From assembly GCA_027603945.1 (NCBI GenBank), contig JADIIU010000150.1, forward strand, positions 1-28,528: DNA of 28,528 bases, written 5' to 3'. This stretch comes from Terramyces sp. JEL0728 (Eukaryota; Chytridiomycota; Chytridiomycetes; Rhizophydiales; Terramycetaceae). The notes under the pieces were generated by a model. That model was not told the origin of the DNA. It ran no database searches and saw only the letters and a list, made by a program, of their open reading frames with translations. Both the position numbers and the translations under genes were made by a program. Positions within the stretch are counted from its first letter, which is position 1. The number at the start of each line of letters is the position of its first letter. Positions 11,029 to 20,012 of this stretch are shown here, in pieces.

Positions 11029-12237
11029 ATGCAAGTATTACCAAACCCACAGCAGTCTCTTTGCCTGGTACAAAACCTAGTAAAAGCAACCATTGGATCA
11101 ATAGCTTACATTCGAATGCTCTTTCCCGAAGATGCATTCGAAACCAAGGGCATAGACGGAGTAGCAATCAAGACTCTAAAACGTGATTTTACAAGCGAAA
11201 GTAATTGTCTGTTGGATTGGATTGAGGTTGGTGTATTTGATGCATTGGAAAAAAAGTACCTCAAGAATCTCGTTTTTGGGATTTATCTGGACAAGGATAA
11301 ACCAAATGAGATGATTGAACAGTATCTCTTTGAATTCAAGTGGAATAATTTAATCCTAGGTACTGTGTATTTAACTGTAGGTAATTGTGCTGGTTGATTT
11401 AGTTACATTGAAGATAAAGTAGAATTTAATTTGTGCTCTGGGAAGCAAGAAATTTCCAAAACCACTCATCAGTTGATAAGAAGATTATTATTGATGACCC
11501 AATCACTTGAATCTCTGCCGGATGATGCGTACGTTACTCTAAGATTATTCTATCACCCATCAACTCCACTTTCCTATGAACCTCCTCATTTCAAAAAGTT
11601 GGACAGAGTGAGCAATCAAGAGTACCACTCGACATTGAATTTGGGCTCTGTTAAAACCCCTTTTCATGATTTTAGCTTAAAAGTAAAGACAAACTGTCAA
11701 CAACAAGGTAGATCTCTCTGACAAAGTCCAAGATTATGATACCCAAGAATTAAAGGAGGGGTTGGAAAATAACGCTAATTTGTCTCAAACGCAACCGAGA
11801 TTTTTCAAAGCAAAGGAATTTTCTCAATCAATGGTAAATTACAACTAAATAGACCCAAGACCCAATCCCAAACTTCCAATGTGTCTGTGGATTACAATGT
11901 GATTTCCCTTCATTTACTTGCTGCTCAGCGCTACACCATCTAATTTGCAGTCCATCTGGCGAATGGTTCGTTATATTAACCAAGTGTGAAATGTCTGTCA
12001 TCTAAAACACCAACACTGCCAATCACTGAAATCAAGGAAATTTGTTTAAAGAAACTCGCTTTATTTTACCTATTAACAACAAAGAATACTGATTTTAGCA
12101 AAAAGCTAGGTGTAACCAATTCAAAAACCAAGGAATTGTTGGATTGGATGAAGCTGAGTGGATACATTAACAGTAAAAAGAAGATTGTAAAGGAAAACAA
12201 AGGTAAAGCATATTTATGCAGGGTTAGAATGGATTGA
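11029..12237 (+). CDS. HOP1: HORMA-domain meiotic axis protein (Hop1 family)
   Basis: Exons 11029-11339, 11403-11707, 11727-11833, 11853-11965 and 11985-12237 give 362 aa. The N-terminal HORMA domain is clear: SLCLVQNLVKATIGSIAYIR, LFPEDAFE, LLDWIEVGVFDAL, LVFGIYLD, then SLESLPDDAYVTLRLFYHP and YEPPHFK. Joining exons 3-5 creates a PHD-like zinc finger (CVCG...CC...HHLIC...CVKC) followed by a winged-helix-like region (KKLALFYLLTTKNTDFSKKL). HORMA plus zinc finger plus winged helix is a known Hop1 layout. The protein acts on meiotic chromosome axes, so it implies a sexual cycle. The last three introns are 19 nt each. The first gap, 11340-11402, is 63 nt and divides into three GT...AG units; removing all of it gives YLFEFNYIEDKVEF, which fits the HORMA strand order. 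Confidence 0.88.
11340..11402 (+). other. Three-unit tandem intron (20+21+22 nt) in the HOP1-like gene
   Basis: Unit 1 (11340-11359) is GTGGAATAATTTAATCCTAG. Unit 2 (11360-11380) begins GTACTG and ends TTAACTGTAG. Unit 3 (11381-11402) begins GTAATT and ends TTGATTTAG. They abut with AG|GT junctions and no exon between. Removing all 63 nt restores the reading frame (phase 2) and a normal HORMA sequence. Removing units 1 and 3 only would also keep the frame, leaving a 7-codon mini-exon, so cassette splicing cannot be excluded. Confidence 0.6.
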
Positions 12238-12317
12238 TTCAGCTGTTATTGTAAAATCAAGCACAGTAACAAAAGATATCGCAGTATTGTAATAAAACGA
12301 TGGCACTTTATTCTAGT

Positions 12318-13037
12318 TTATACGCATTGCTGTCGTTGGACAGAATACACTCTTTGGACAGTGAATCCTCTAATTGTAGTATCGTTTCCTTGGCAAACAT
12401 CCGCGACTTCGCCGTTGTTCAAGTCATACCAACCGACTGGGAATGCGAATGAAGTAGCTTGGCCAAACCCTTTGTCGGTTACGCTTTCAACCAATTCGTG
12501 TGAAGTCAACGAACAGATATTGTCAAATGGCTGTGGATGATCTCCGCATCCTTGGGCACAAGCACCGCTGAAATCAGGGATGACCATATACGGAACAAAT
12601 GAACCATTGACTTTTGCAGTGTTGTGCAGGCTGCAAACGCTATTGCAAAGCGGTTGTCCATTCAGTGTCAAGTTTGTGTTTTCAAAGTGGATTGCATAAA
12701 CGGAATTGTCGTTTGGTCTAATTCGTCTAGTTTGAGCCAGCGACGAAAGCATTTCTTGCATAATTCTAGTAATTTCTCTGTTGTCTATTGTATAATTTAC
12801 ATGTATGGCTTTCCTTGCCCTTCCTCGCCCTATTTTGAATTCTGGGGTGCTGTACTCTGCTACTGAATCCAAGTAATGAGAAGGTAGGATTGCATTGTAA
12901 AAGCTTTGCAGTTCCGATTGGAATTTTACGTTTCCTACGTATATTGGTGTCAATTCAGCGTTTGCTAGTAGTGGGCCGCCAAAGTAGGTAAAGTTGAATG
13001 CAGTAGCGGAAATAGAGGAAATGAGCAAAGACAGCAT
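12318..13037 (-). CDS. Secreted EXORDIUM-like (phi-1 family) protein
   Basis: A single-exon 239-aa protein. The start MLSLLISSISATAF looks like a short signal peptide. Landmarks follow the EXORDIUM/phosphate-induced-1 family as found in plants and some fungi: YFGGPLLANAELTPIYVG near the N-terminus, then NSVYAIHF, an even set of cysteines (CNSVCSLH, GACAQGCG), SHELVESVTD, and GWYDLNNGEVADVC near the end. The His-Glu-x-x-Glu core with downstream acidic and cysteine residues recalls zinc-metalloprotease-like folds, but family members have no firm enzymatic role that I know of. NYT, NLT, NGS and NDT are possible glycosylation sites. The gene is convergent with the HOP1-like gene (80 bp between stops) and divergent from the PC4 gene. 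Confidence 0.7.
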   Translation of the reverse strand: MLSLLISSISATAFNFTYFGGPLLANAELTPIYVGNVKFQSELQSFYNAILPSHYLDSVAEYSTPEFKIGRGRARKAIHVNYTIDNREITRIMQEMLSSLAQTRRIRPNDNSVYAIHFENTNLTLNGQPLCNSVCSLHNTAKVNGSFVPYMVIPDFSGACAQGCGDHPQPFDNICSLTSHELVESVTDKGFGQATSFAFPVGWYDLNNGEVADVCQGNDTTIRGFTVQRVYSVQRQQCV

Positions 13038-13069
13038 TCAAAGATATTTGCATGGCCAGTAGCGGATCA

Positions 13070-13076
13070 TTTTATA
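13070..13076 (-). promoter_or_regulatory. TATA box (TATAAAA) of the EXORDIUM-like gene
   Basis: On the minus strand TATAAAA lies 33-39 bp upstream of the ATG at 13037, in the 206-bp divergent spacer shared with the PC4 gene. Position and sequence fit a TATA box with a very short leader. Confidence 0.45.
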
Positions 13077-13243
13077 CCAGCCAGCGATGAAACATCCTTT
13101 TAGTTCTGTTGACAAGCCCGCTTTCCACCGACCCAAATCAAGAAAAAGCATAGGGTGAAACTAGCTTTCAACAGTTGCGCTCTTTATCAGGTGGTCAGTG
13201 TCTAGTAAATCCTTTCTGGACTTTTTCTCGGACAAATCTCGAA

Positions 13244-13530
13244 ATGACATTTAAGCGCAAAGCAGAACCTGTAAAGCAAGAGCCATCAAGTTGTTTTAAA
13301 TTAATATAGAAAAGCAAAAGGAATGGCAACTAGATTTGTCCTCTAGCAAGAAACTCACGATTTCAATGTTCACTGGGAAGCCAATGGTTGATTTGAGAAA
13401 CTTTTTCAAGGACAAAGCAACTGGAGAAATGAAGCCTACCCAGAAAGGAATTATGCTTTCATTGGAAGAATTCGAATTGATTCATCAAAATTATGAATTG
13501 ATCAAGGAAGAGTTCAATAAATGCTTGTGA
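13244..13530 (+). CDS. SUB1: Transcriptional coactivator PC4/Sub1
   Basis: Exons 13244-13289 and 13310-13530 join across a 20-nt intron (GTTGTTTTAAATTAATATAG) to give 88 aa. The N-terminus is short, basic and Ser-rich (MTFKRKAEPVKQEPSSKKQK). The rest is the PC4 single-stranded-DNA-binding fold: KKLTISMFTGKPMVDLRNFF, then GEMKPTQKGIMLSLEEFELI. PC4/Sub1 binds melted promoter DNA and assists RNA polymerase II initiation and elongation. Length is close to the core of the family; yeast Sub1 has a long extra C-terminus that is absent here. The upstream ATG is preferred because it supplies the expected Lys/Ser leader and splices in phase. Confidence 0.92.
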
Positions 13531-13709
13531 CTGTTCAATACGAGGTGTATCAATGAAATTGAGTGAGATGCTTACCAAGCGAATGTATGTCTACCAGTAC
13601 CTCTGACCTGGCGATGAAAATTCAAGTGCTGCCTAGAGAACAACTCCACCAATATACTGTGCCTCTTGGTCATGCTTTTTCCAAATTGAACCTCAGCAAA
13701 AAAAAAGTA
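13531..13709. other. Short intergenic gap
   Basis: These 179 bp separate the PC4 stop from the uridine-kinase ATG. I see no further gene, only a run of nine A residues just before the ATG. Confidence 0.4.
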
Positions 13710-15177
13710 ATGTCGTCAGGAAAGCTACCATGGTGAGATACGCTAATGCCAGGTTCAATTCAAACGGAACATCCCTTAAACCATACATCATTGGTATCGC
13801 TGGTGGTACTGCGTCAGGGAAAACTTCAGTCTCCAGTAACTTGCTATTTATCTAGACCGCATTATCAAACAGCTTGGTGTACCGTGGGTATCCTTGCTCT
13901 GTATGGATTCATTTTACAACAGTTTGAATCCAGAGCAAATCACAGCTGCTCACAGAAACGAATTTGATTTCGATCATCCCAGTACATTTCATTAATTCAG
14001 ATGCCTTTGACTACGACAAATTGTTCACTTGCTTAGAAGATTTAAAAAAGGGAAACAAGGTGGAGGTTCCTGTCTATGACTTTTCAACCCACTCTCGTTT
14101 GAATGAAACTACGCCATGTTATGGAGCAAATGTTATTATTTTTGAGGGGATTTTTGCCCTCTATGACAAGAGAGTTAGGGATTTGATGGATTTGAAATTG
14201 TTTGTTGATACTGATGCGGATGTTAGGTAGTAATCAATTAACAAGATTATGTCGCAGATTGAGAAGGGATATCGCCGAAAGAGCAAGAGACGCAAAAGGA
14301 ATCCTGCAGCAATACAATAGATTCGTCAAGCCCTCGTTTGACGAATACATCTTTCCAACTATGAAATATGCGGATGGTATTTTGTGATTTATTTAGTCAT
14401 CATTCCTAGAGGATTGGACAACTCTGCAGCCATCGATGTCATTATCAAACATGTACAGCGTCAATTGGATGAAAGAGGTGTCAATTTGAATGGGCAGATT
14501 TCAAAGCTCTTGCCAGAACTGACACCAAATGTTGAATTATTGGAACAAAAACCTCAATTAATTACCATTCAAACAGTATTAAAAGATCAATCAACTGCCA
14601 GACCGGATTTCGTATTCCATGCAGATAGACTTTCCCGTATACTTGTGGAACGGTAATAATATTTAACGATAGAGGATTGAACCACATTGAATACGACCAA
14701 GTTGACATTAAAACACCGACTGGATCACAGGTCACCGGTAGAGTTAGCAAATCTCAGCTAGTTGCAGTGTCAATAGTTCCTGGTGGTCAACCAATGGAAC
14801 AGAGTTTAAGAAAAGTAATCAAGGATATTCCAATTGGAAAAATCTTGATTGAAAACTCAAGCAAAAATGAACCTCGCCTCCAATACCAAAAACTGCCTCA
14901 TGATATTGCATCCAAGCACATTATTCTTGCACAATCTGAAGTAATAACTGGAGGCGATGCTCTGATGGCAATTAAAATCTTGCTTGAACACAAAGTCCAG
15001 CAAGAAAATATCATCTTGCTGACTTTGATGACTACAAAGACTGGAATTACTGCTTTACATAATGCGTTCCCCAAAGTGAAAATCATTACTGCGTCTGTTG
15101 AAGAGTACCAAACCGAAGATGGAAATGAAATCAAGGGAGGGTATGGCAACTTTTTAGAAAGATATTTTGGAATGTAA
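13710..15177 (+). CDS. URK1: Uridine/cytidine kinase fused to a UPRT-like domain
   Basis: Seven exons, 13710-13732, 13753-13835, 13856-13981, 14001-14226, 14246-14376, 14397-14652 and 14673-15177, join to 449 aa. The six introns are 20, 20, 19, 19, 20 and 20 nt. The kinase half has the P-loop GGTASGKT (residues 25-32), [55 protein letters not shown] and KYADVIIPRG. It phosphorylates uridine or cytidine with ATP or GTP in pyrimidine salvage. The C-terminal half resembles uracil phosphoribosyltransferase, as in UCKL/Urk1 fusions: [34 protein letters not shown]. The usual Asp of the PRPP loop (DxxxxTGG) is replaced (AQSEVITGG), so this half may be non-catalytic. The ATG at 13710 is used because its 23-nt exon splices cleanly over GTGAGATACGCTAATGCCAG. 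Confidence 0.92.
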
Positions 15178-15195
15178 TAAACTATAGTTTCAAAT

Positions 15196-17327
15196 TTATT
15201 CGTGGAACTCTTTCAGAATATAAGTGAACAGTGTAAGAATCTTGCTCCTGTTGCCTTCCAAAACATCTGTGTTAGAAAAATGTACCTCGTGGAGTTAAAA
15301 AGGAGGTATTTACACCATGCTTGGACAAGAATGATAAACTGACCGCAATGTTATCTAATTTATGCACCTGCATCATTGCTTTTTTGTTGTACTTGCCTAC
15401 ACTTTGTCCAGTTTGGTTCTACGTTAAAATATCTTACTTCGAGAGCGTAGATGAAAGTAAGTCCGTCAGAAATGTCGAGTTTATCCAATTCTATTTCGTG
15501 TGATTTGAGATTTTTGTTTAACCATTCAATGGCTTTCTAGTATTATCAGCAAGTACCTTTTCAATTGCTTTATCGTCACCGCTCGTGCTGTTTTCCTTTT
15601 TCTTCAACACAAGTGGTTTTGCGAGCGGAGCTGGAGCCGGTTTTTTAGTGGTTGCTGGCCGTGCAAGTGATTTTCTAGCGAGCTCGTTTCTGGCAATCTC
15701 GTCTTTCGTAAGTGCAATATGTGGCTATTATTATCAATTGGTGTACCTCGTCATCATCCAAGCCAGAAGGATCTGCAGTAACCTCAAAGGTGGAGACGGG
15801 TCTATTTTCAGATATTGGTCTGTTGGGCAATTGCGGTGACCTTACCCTTGGCACTACATGTGGTGCATCGCCATTTGGATCTGCTTCGGATTGCTTTACA
15901 GGGGATTCCTCTATTTGCGAACTTGGTCTGTCTTGGGACAATGTTCTTTCAGGCAAACTAGGTCTTGGCCGAGGAAGCGTTGCAGGTGGTTCATCAACGT
16001 GTGAATTTGGTCTATCGATAGAGCCTTGTCTTTCTGGCGATTTAATTCTTGGTTGTACCGGAGGAGGATCATCACTATGTGATATTGGTCGATTTGGAAT
16101 TGTTGGTAGTACGGGAACTCCAACATGAGATATTGGTCTATCCGCATTAGGGGATTTTACTCGAGGCTGTACAGGAGGAGCAACTTTTTCAGCATGATTT
16201 TCCTTATCATCACCACCCAAAAAGATGTTATCATCCACAGATGTAGTGGGTCGAGGTTTTGTAGCGGGAGGAGCGGCAGTGTTCATTTCAACCATTGTAA
16301 CAGGACGTGGTTTAGTGCTTGGATTTGGTCTAGTTGCAATTTGTGCAACGGATTCAGTTGACCTACTCTCTGCCAAATCTGTGATGGACTTGCCGTGAGA
16401 TCTTACCTTTTCACCCAACCCTGATTTCATTGCAGAAGCTAGTGCAGACATGGCATTGGTAGGTACATAGCGCTTTGGTTGAACAACTACGTCTTCTTCT
16501 TGATGTTCGACGGCATGGTTTTCTTTAGCATGTTCCTTTTGTTCGGCAACGGCTTCCTCTTCATCCTTTGGTTCTAAAGATTGTTCAATAGGTTTATCCA
16601 CAGATTGTTCCGCTTCGTTTTCAACTTTTGGCTCGTCTTTATCGTCTGTAGACTGCCCTTTCTTTGGTTTTGGAGCCCTTTGCTTGGTGAGATGGCCAAG
16701 CATGTTTCTAATTCCACTTCCAAAAGTCGACTTTCTCTTTGGATGGTCTTCATCCAGAGGGAGTCTATCCTTTTCAGTATGAACATCATGCTTTTCAGCT
16801 TTCTTTTCGGATTCCGTCACTGAAGGTTTCTTTGAAACAGCTGGTTCGCCGCTTGCCTTGACATCGGCGTCTTTCCTTTCCTGTTCTGTTTGTTCAGTAT
16901 CTACATTGGTATTTTCATTATGTGCAACCTCTTCCTCAGATTGAACAGATTGCTTTTCTGCATGTTCCTTTTGTAAAGCTTCTAATTCGGCCTTCTTTTT
17001 TTCAATTTCAGCTTCCAGTATACTGTTTAGCGTAGAATTGACCAAAGAGTTGATTCCGCTGATGACTTTATTGTGAGCACTTTTGATTATTTCACCGATA
17101 TGATCTCCAGTGAATTCCTTTTGAATGAATTGCTGTATTTGCGGGTCTAATCCATGCAATGAAGCAGGCAGAAATAAATGCTTTTCCAACTCTTGCGCAA
17201 ATGAAGCATGTAATGATTTTTGGATTGTAATCAGCTGTTCATGACTTAGCGGATTAATTTGAAGTGAATAAAAGTCATTATCTGGCTTGTATTTAGTAAT
17301 TTCTTCAATCAATTCGTGAGATTCCAT
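15196..17327 (-). CDS. Proline-rich coiled-coil protein with C-terminal calponin-homology domain
   Basis: Exons 17327-15747, 15724-15557, 15536-15438, 15418-15286 and 15266-15196 (introns 22, 20, 19, 19 nt) give 683 aa. Residues 1-~90 form an unrecognised helical region (MESHELIEEITKYKPDNDFY...). A Lys/Glu coiled coil follows at ~95-125, then a long acidic, lysine-rich segment. Residues ~400-525 hold repeats of the form RPxSHxDEPP...PRxxSP, possible SH3 ligands. Residues 584-683 form a single CH domain: KAIEWLNKNLKSHEIELDKL, DISDGLTFIYALE, QVHKLDNIAVSLSFLSKHGV, ILTLFTYILKEF. CH domains bind actin or signalling partners, so a cortical cytoskeletal adaptor is likely. The CH domain only appears after splicing four introns; unspliced it is invisible. 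The first ATG is 17327. Its stop lies 18 bp from that of the uridine-kinase gene. Confidence 0.8.
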
Positions 17328-17485
17328 GAGTGAATAAATTTCACAAAAAAGCAAGTTTGGTAAAAAGTATAGACCTGAAAATGTTTGTTTCTATTTCTCA
17401 AGATTAAGAGACATTCTGTTGTTCCCGCCTTGAATGCTTTCAAAAGTAGCTTTGGCGGCGCACTAATTCATAACTGCACATTTTA

Positions 17486-18167
17486 TTATAATTGCTTGAT
17501 AATTTTTTTGGCTCTCTTGGCGATTGTATCCGTAATCCCTTCTTTTTCCAGCATGATTTTCGCTTCCTCGATTGTTTCCCTCTTTTGTCTCTCTCCCATC
17601 CCTTGGAGATACGCTAGCGTGTGTTTGAAATGGATATTATCAATCTATATTAAGCAAAAATACCTGGTGCTGGTAGTAGAGGTTTTGTAAAATCCAAGTT
17701 TGACGAACTTTTTGAAATTTCCAATCTGCCTTGTTTTCAATAAACAGCATCAGGTAAGCTAGGGCTGCATCCTTTGCCGAGATATCTTTTTCAGTCGGAT
17801 TGGGTTCAACAGGCTTCTTTGCCTTCTTTTTCCTTTTCTTCTTTTTTAGTTTAGTCTCTTTATCTTCAGCTTTATCCTCAGCTTTATCTTCAGCTTTATC
17901 CTCAGTTTCCTCGTTTATCTCTGCCGATTCTCCTTCTATTTTTTCCTCTTTACTTCCAAACAACGCAGCGTGGAATTTCTGTTCTTGCTCTACAAGCTTA
18001 TTTCGCAGCCTTTCTCTCTTCTCTTTCTTTGCATCGATTACCTTTGCTCTTTTTTCTTCGTCAATTGGTTCTGGCTCCTTGTGATGCTCTACTGCTCCTT
18101 GAATGGTTTCTGCTACTTCTCCATCTTCGTTGAATCGCAGTTTCTTTGCTTGAGCAGCAAATGTCAT
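17486..18167 (-). CDS. WKF-domain nuclear/nucleolar protein (C7orf50-like)
   Basis: Exons 18167-17664 and 17644-17486 join over a 19-nt intron (GTATTTTTGCTTAATATAG) to 220 aa. The N-terminus (MTFAAQAKKLRFNEDGEV) and a charged middle part contain four EDKA-type tetrapeptides in tandem, then a Lys/Arg cluster (KLKKKKRKKKAKKP) that should direct nuclear or nucleolar import. The C-terminal third is the WKF domain: AALAYLMLFIENKADWKFQK, VRQTWILQNLYYQ, then across the intron HFKHTLAYLQGM and a basic helix. The human relative is C7orf50, linked to ribosome biogenesis. The second exon is essential for the domain. The gene is divergent from TAF12 (274 bp). Confidence 0.8.
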
Positions 18168-18441
18168 TTCAAAAAAAACAAAAAATATTCAGTGAATTAT
18201 GCCTCGTCAGAAATAGATAAATCGTGCAGATACCAATATCCGCAGCATAGAGACAACCACGCTTGAATATATTCCTGGTGATTCATGAGAAATTGAAAAT
18301 TAGAGATAATATTTCATACCGATATCTGCGTTAGTATCCTATTTTGAATTGTATATCGCGAATTAGTATATCCAAGGTCAAGGTTCATGATTCTTGAAAA
18401 TAGACTTTGAAATTTCTTTCCATTTTAAATCTTAATCTCAA
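18168..18441. promoter_or_regulatory. Divergent promoter region between WKF gene and TAF12
   Basis: This 274-bp AT-rich spacer separates two start codons pointing away from each other, so it must carry both promoters. I cannot single out a convincing element. Confidence 0.4.
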
Positions 18442-20012
18442 ATGGACAATAATTTCTTTAATTCACTTGGACTTAATAATCAAGAGCAAGATCAGCAGCA
18501 ATTAAATATTAACTTTGAACAGCTGCCTCCTCAGCAAAGATTACAAATGATGCAGAACATCAACAGCCAGCGACATCCACAGCAACAGAATTTCTTGCTG
18601 CAACAACAAATGCTATTATATCAACAACGGCTGCAACAACAAAATAGAATGAATCAAATGTCTCCGCAATTAATTACTTCATCTCCTCAATTATCTTCAC
18701 CACATATCCAGCAGAATATGCAATCTATTCAATCCCTACAGGTAATCGCATGTTAACTCCAGGTTCAGCCAACTATTAATTATAGGTAATGTTGCTTTAA
18801 TACAGAACAACTTACAGCAAAATCTACAGTCAAACCTACCTCAAAATCTACAGCAAAATCTTGCTCAAAACATGCAGCAGAATATCCAGGCAATTAAAAG
18901 CTAATCCTAGGTATTAACAAAGTAACTCTAGGTAAAAAATGCAATCAATCCAATGATGAATTATACAAATGTAAACATGATGATGAATATGGTGCCAAAT
19001 CAGCTACAAAATAATTTCCAACTACCTAACCAAGCTTATTTCAACAACCCTAGAGTAACACAGATGGTGAATCAAGCTCAGTTTATGCCAAATAGAGCTT
19101 TCGCGAGGCCAAAGCAAGCGCCAAATATAAATATCAGGCCACATGTTGGAAGTAATCAAAAATTAAATATAGCAACTCCCTCTGTACCTAAAGGTGCCTT
19201 ATTGTTGATTTAGCTGCAGCAGGGAATATTAATATTACAGATCAAACTAATAGTGTATCAGTTACCCAGCGACCGAGGTATGAGTTGCCCAAAGGACCGC
19301 CATTATTTGCAATCGCACCGCAGCAATCTACTCGATGCTTCTTCACCCAGAATATGCATGGGCTAGTAGATCCCCCAACTTTACTCACTGGATATCAAAA
19401 TACCACTACAGTAGGACAAAAAATTGAATCCGCACCATTGTATAATTACATTAATTGTAGGTATAATAGAGACAACATTTCTGATATTAAACCAATTACC
19501 ACGACAACTGGACTTGCAAAGAGGAAGCTCCATTTGTTGTTAGCAGAATTGGACCCGCTTGAAACGCTATCCCCAGATGCCGAACAAGTATCTTTAACTA
19601 ACCAAGTGTCTATTACAATTTGCAGATCATTTTATAGAACAGGCAACTCATAGAGCAAGTAAAATATCAAAGCATTGCAACGCTACCACTCTACAAGTAA
19701 AAGATCTGCAGCTAGAACTAGGTAACTATCTGTTAACAAGAACAATCATGGAATATTCGTATACCTGGATATGAAACGCAAACGCGTCCAATTCATAAAT
19801 ACTTGCCCACAGCCGCACATGCAGCTAAACTAACAAATGTAATGAAACAAAGAAAGGATGAAGCGGCGGTAAAGTATTATAAATACGCGCACTTTGAAAA
19901 GATGCATCAAGATTTGCTAAGTGCTGTTGAAATGCAAGAAAAGGAAGGCGAAGGCGATATAGATGAAGAAGTAGTGGAAGAAGTAGAAGATGAAGTGGTA
20001 TTTGTTGAATAA
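18442..20012 (+). CDS. TAF12: TFIID/SAGA subunit TAF12 with Gln/Asn-rich N-terminus
   Basis: Exons 18442-18741, 18806-18889, 18932-19193, 19214-19439, 19461-19587, 19607-19721 and 19741-20012 give 461 aa. The first ~180 residues are Gln/Asn/Met-rich (QQQNFLLQQQMLLYQQRLQQ), prion-like. The histone fold follows: KRKLHLLLAELDPLETLSPD, then AEQCLLQFADHFIEQATHRA, SKISKHCNATTLQVKDLQLE and the TAF12 hallmark WNIRIPGY. It pairs with TAF4 in TFIID and Ada1 in SAGA. The C-terminus HAAKLTNVMKQRKDEA also fits TAF12; an acidic tail ends it. Simple introns are 20, 19 and 19 nt. A 21-nt intron at 19440-19460 is in frame and optional. The first two gaps (64 and 42 nt) are tandem arrays of ~21-nt units, described separately. 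Confidence 0.9.
18742..18805 (+). other. Three-unit tandem intron (21+23+20 nt) in TAF12
   Basis: Unit 1 (18742-18762) begins GTAATCGC and ends TTAACTCCAG. Unit 2 (18763-18785) begins GTTCAGCC and ends TTAATTATAG. Unit 3 (18786-18805) is GTAATGTTGCTTTAATACAG. Units abut as AG|GT. Removing all 64 nt is needed to pass from the first Gln-rich frame to the next (…SLQ|NNLQQNLQ…). Keeping unit 1 would insert a stop; dropping only one or two units breaks the frame. Confidence 0.7.
18890..18931 (+). other. Two-unit tandem intron (21+21 nt) in TAF12, GC donor in the first unit
   Basis: Unit 1 (18890-18910) begins GCAATTAA and ends GCTAATCCTAG, following a CAG exon end. Unit 2 (18911-18931) begins GTATTAAC and ends GTAACTCTAG. 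Each unit contains an in-frame stop, so both must be removed. The Gln/Asn frame before and the Asn/Met frame after are the same frame once 42 nt are removed. A single 42-nt GC-AG intron is the alternative reading. Confidence 0.6.
19440..19460 (+). other. Optional in-frame 21-nt intron in TAF12
   Basis: The segment starts GTATAATTAC and ends TTAATTGTAG, with the same end and branch features as neighbouring introns. It is 21 nt with no stop, so retention adds seven residues (YNYINCR) and removal gives APLYNRDN. The exon after it begins GTATAATAG, repeating the start of the segment. Confidence 0.5.

Noticed and set aside
11367..11402. Single 36-nt intron as the first HOP1 intron
   Set aside because: It keeps the frame, but adds nine residues to the HORMA strand and fits the size rule worse than the three-unit array. 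Kept as the main alternative.
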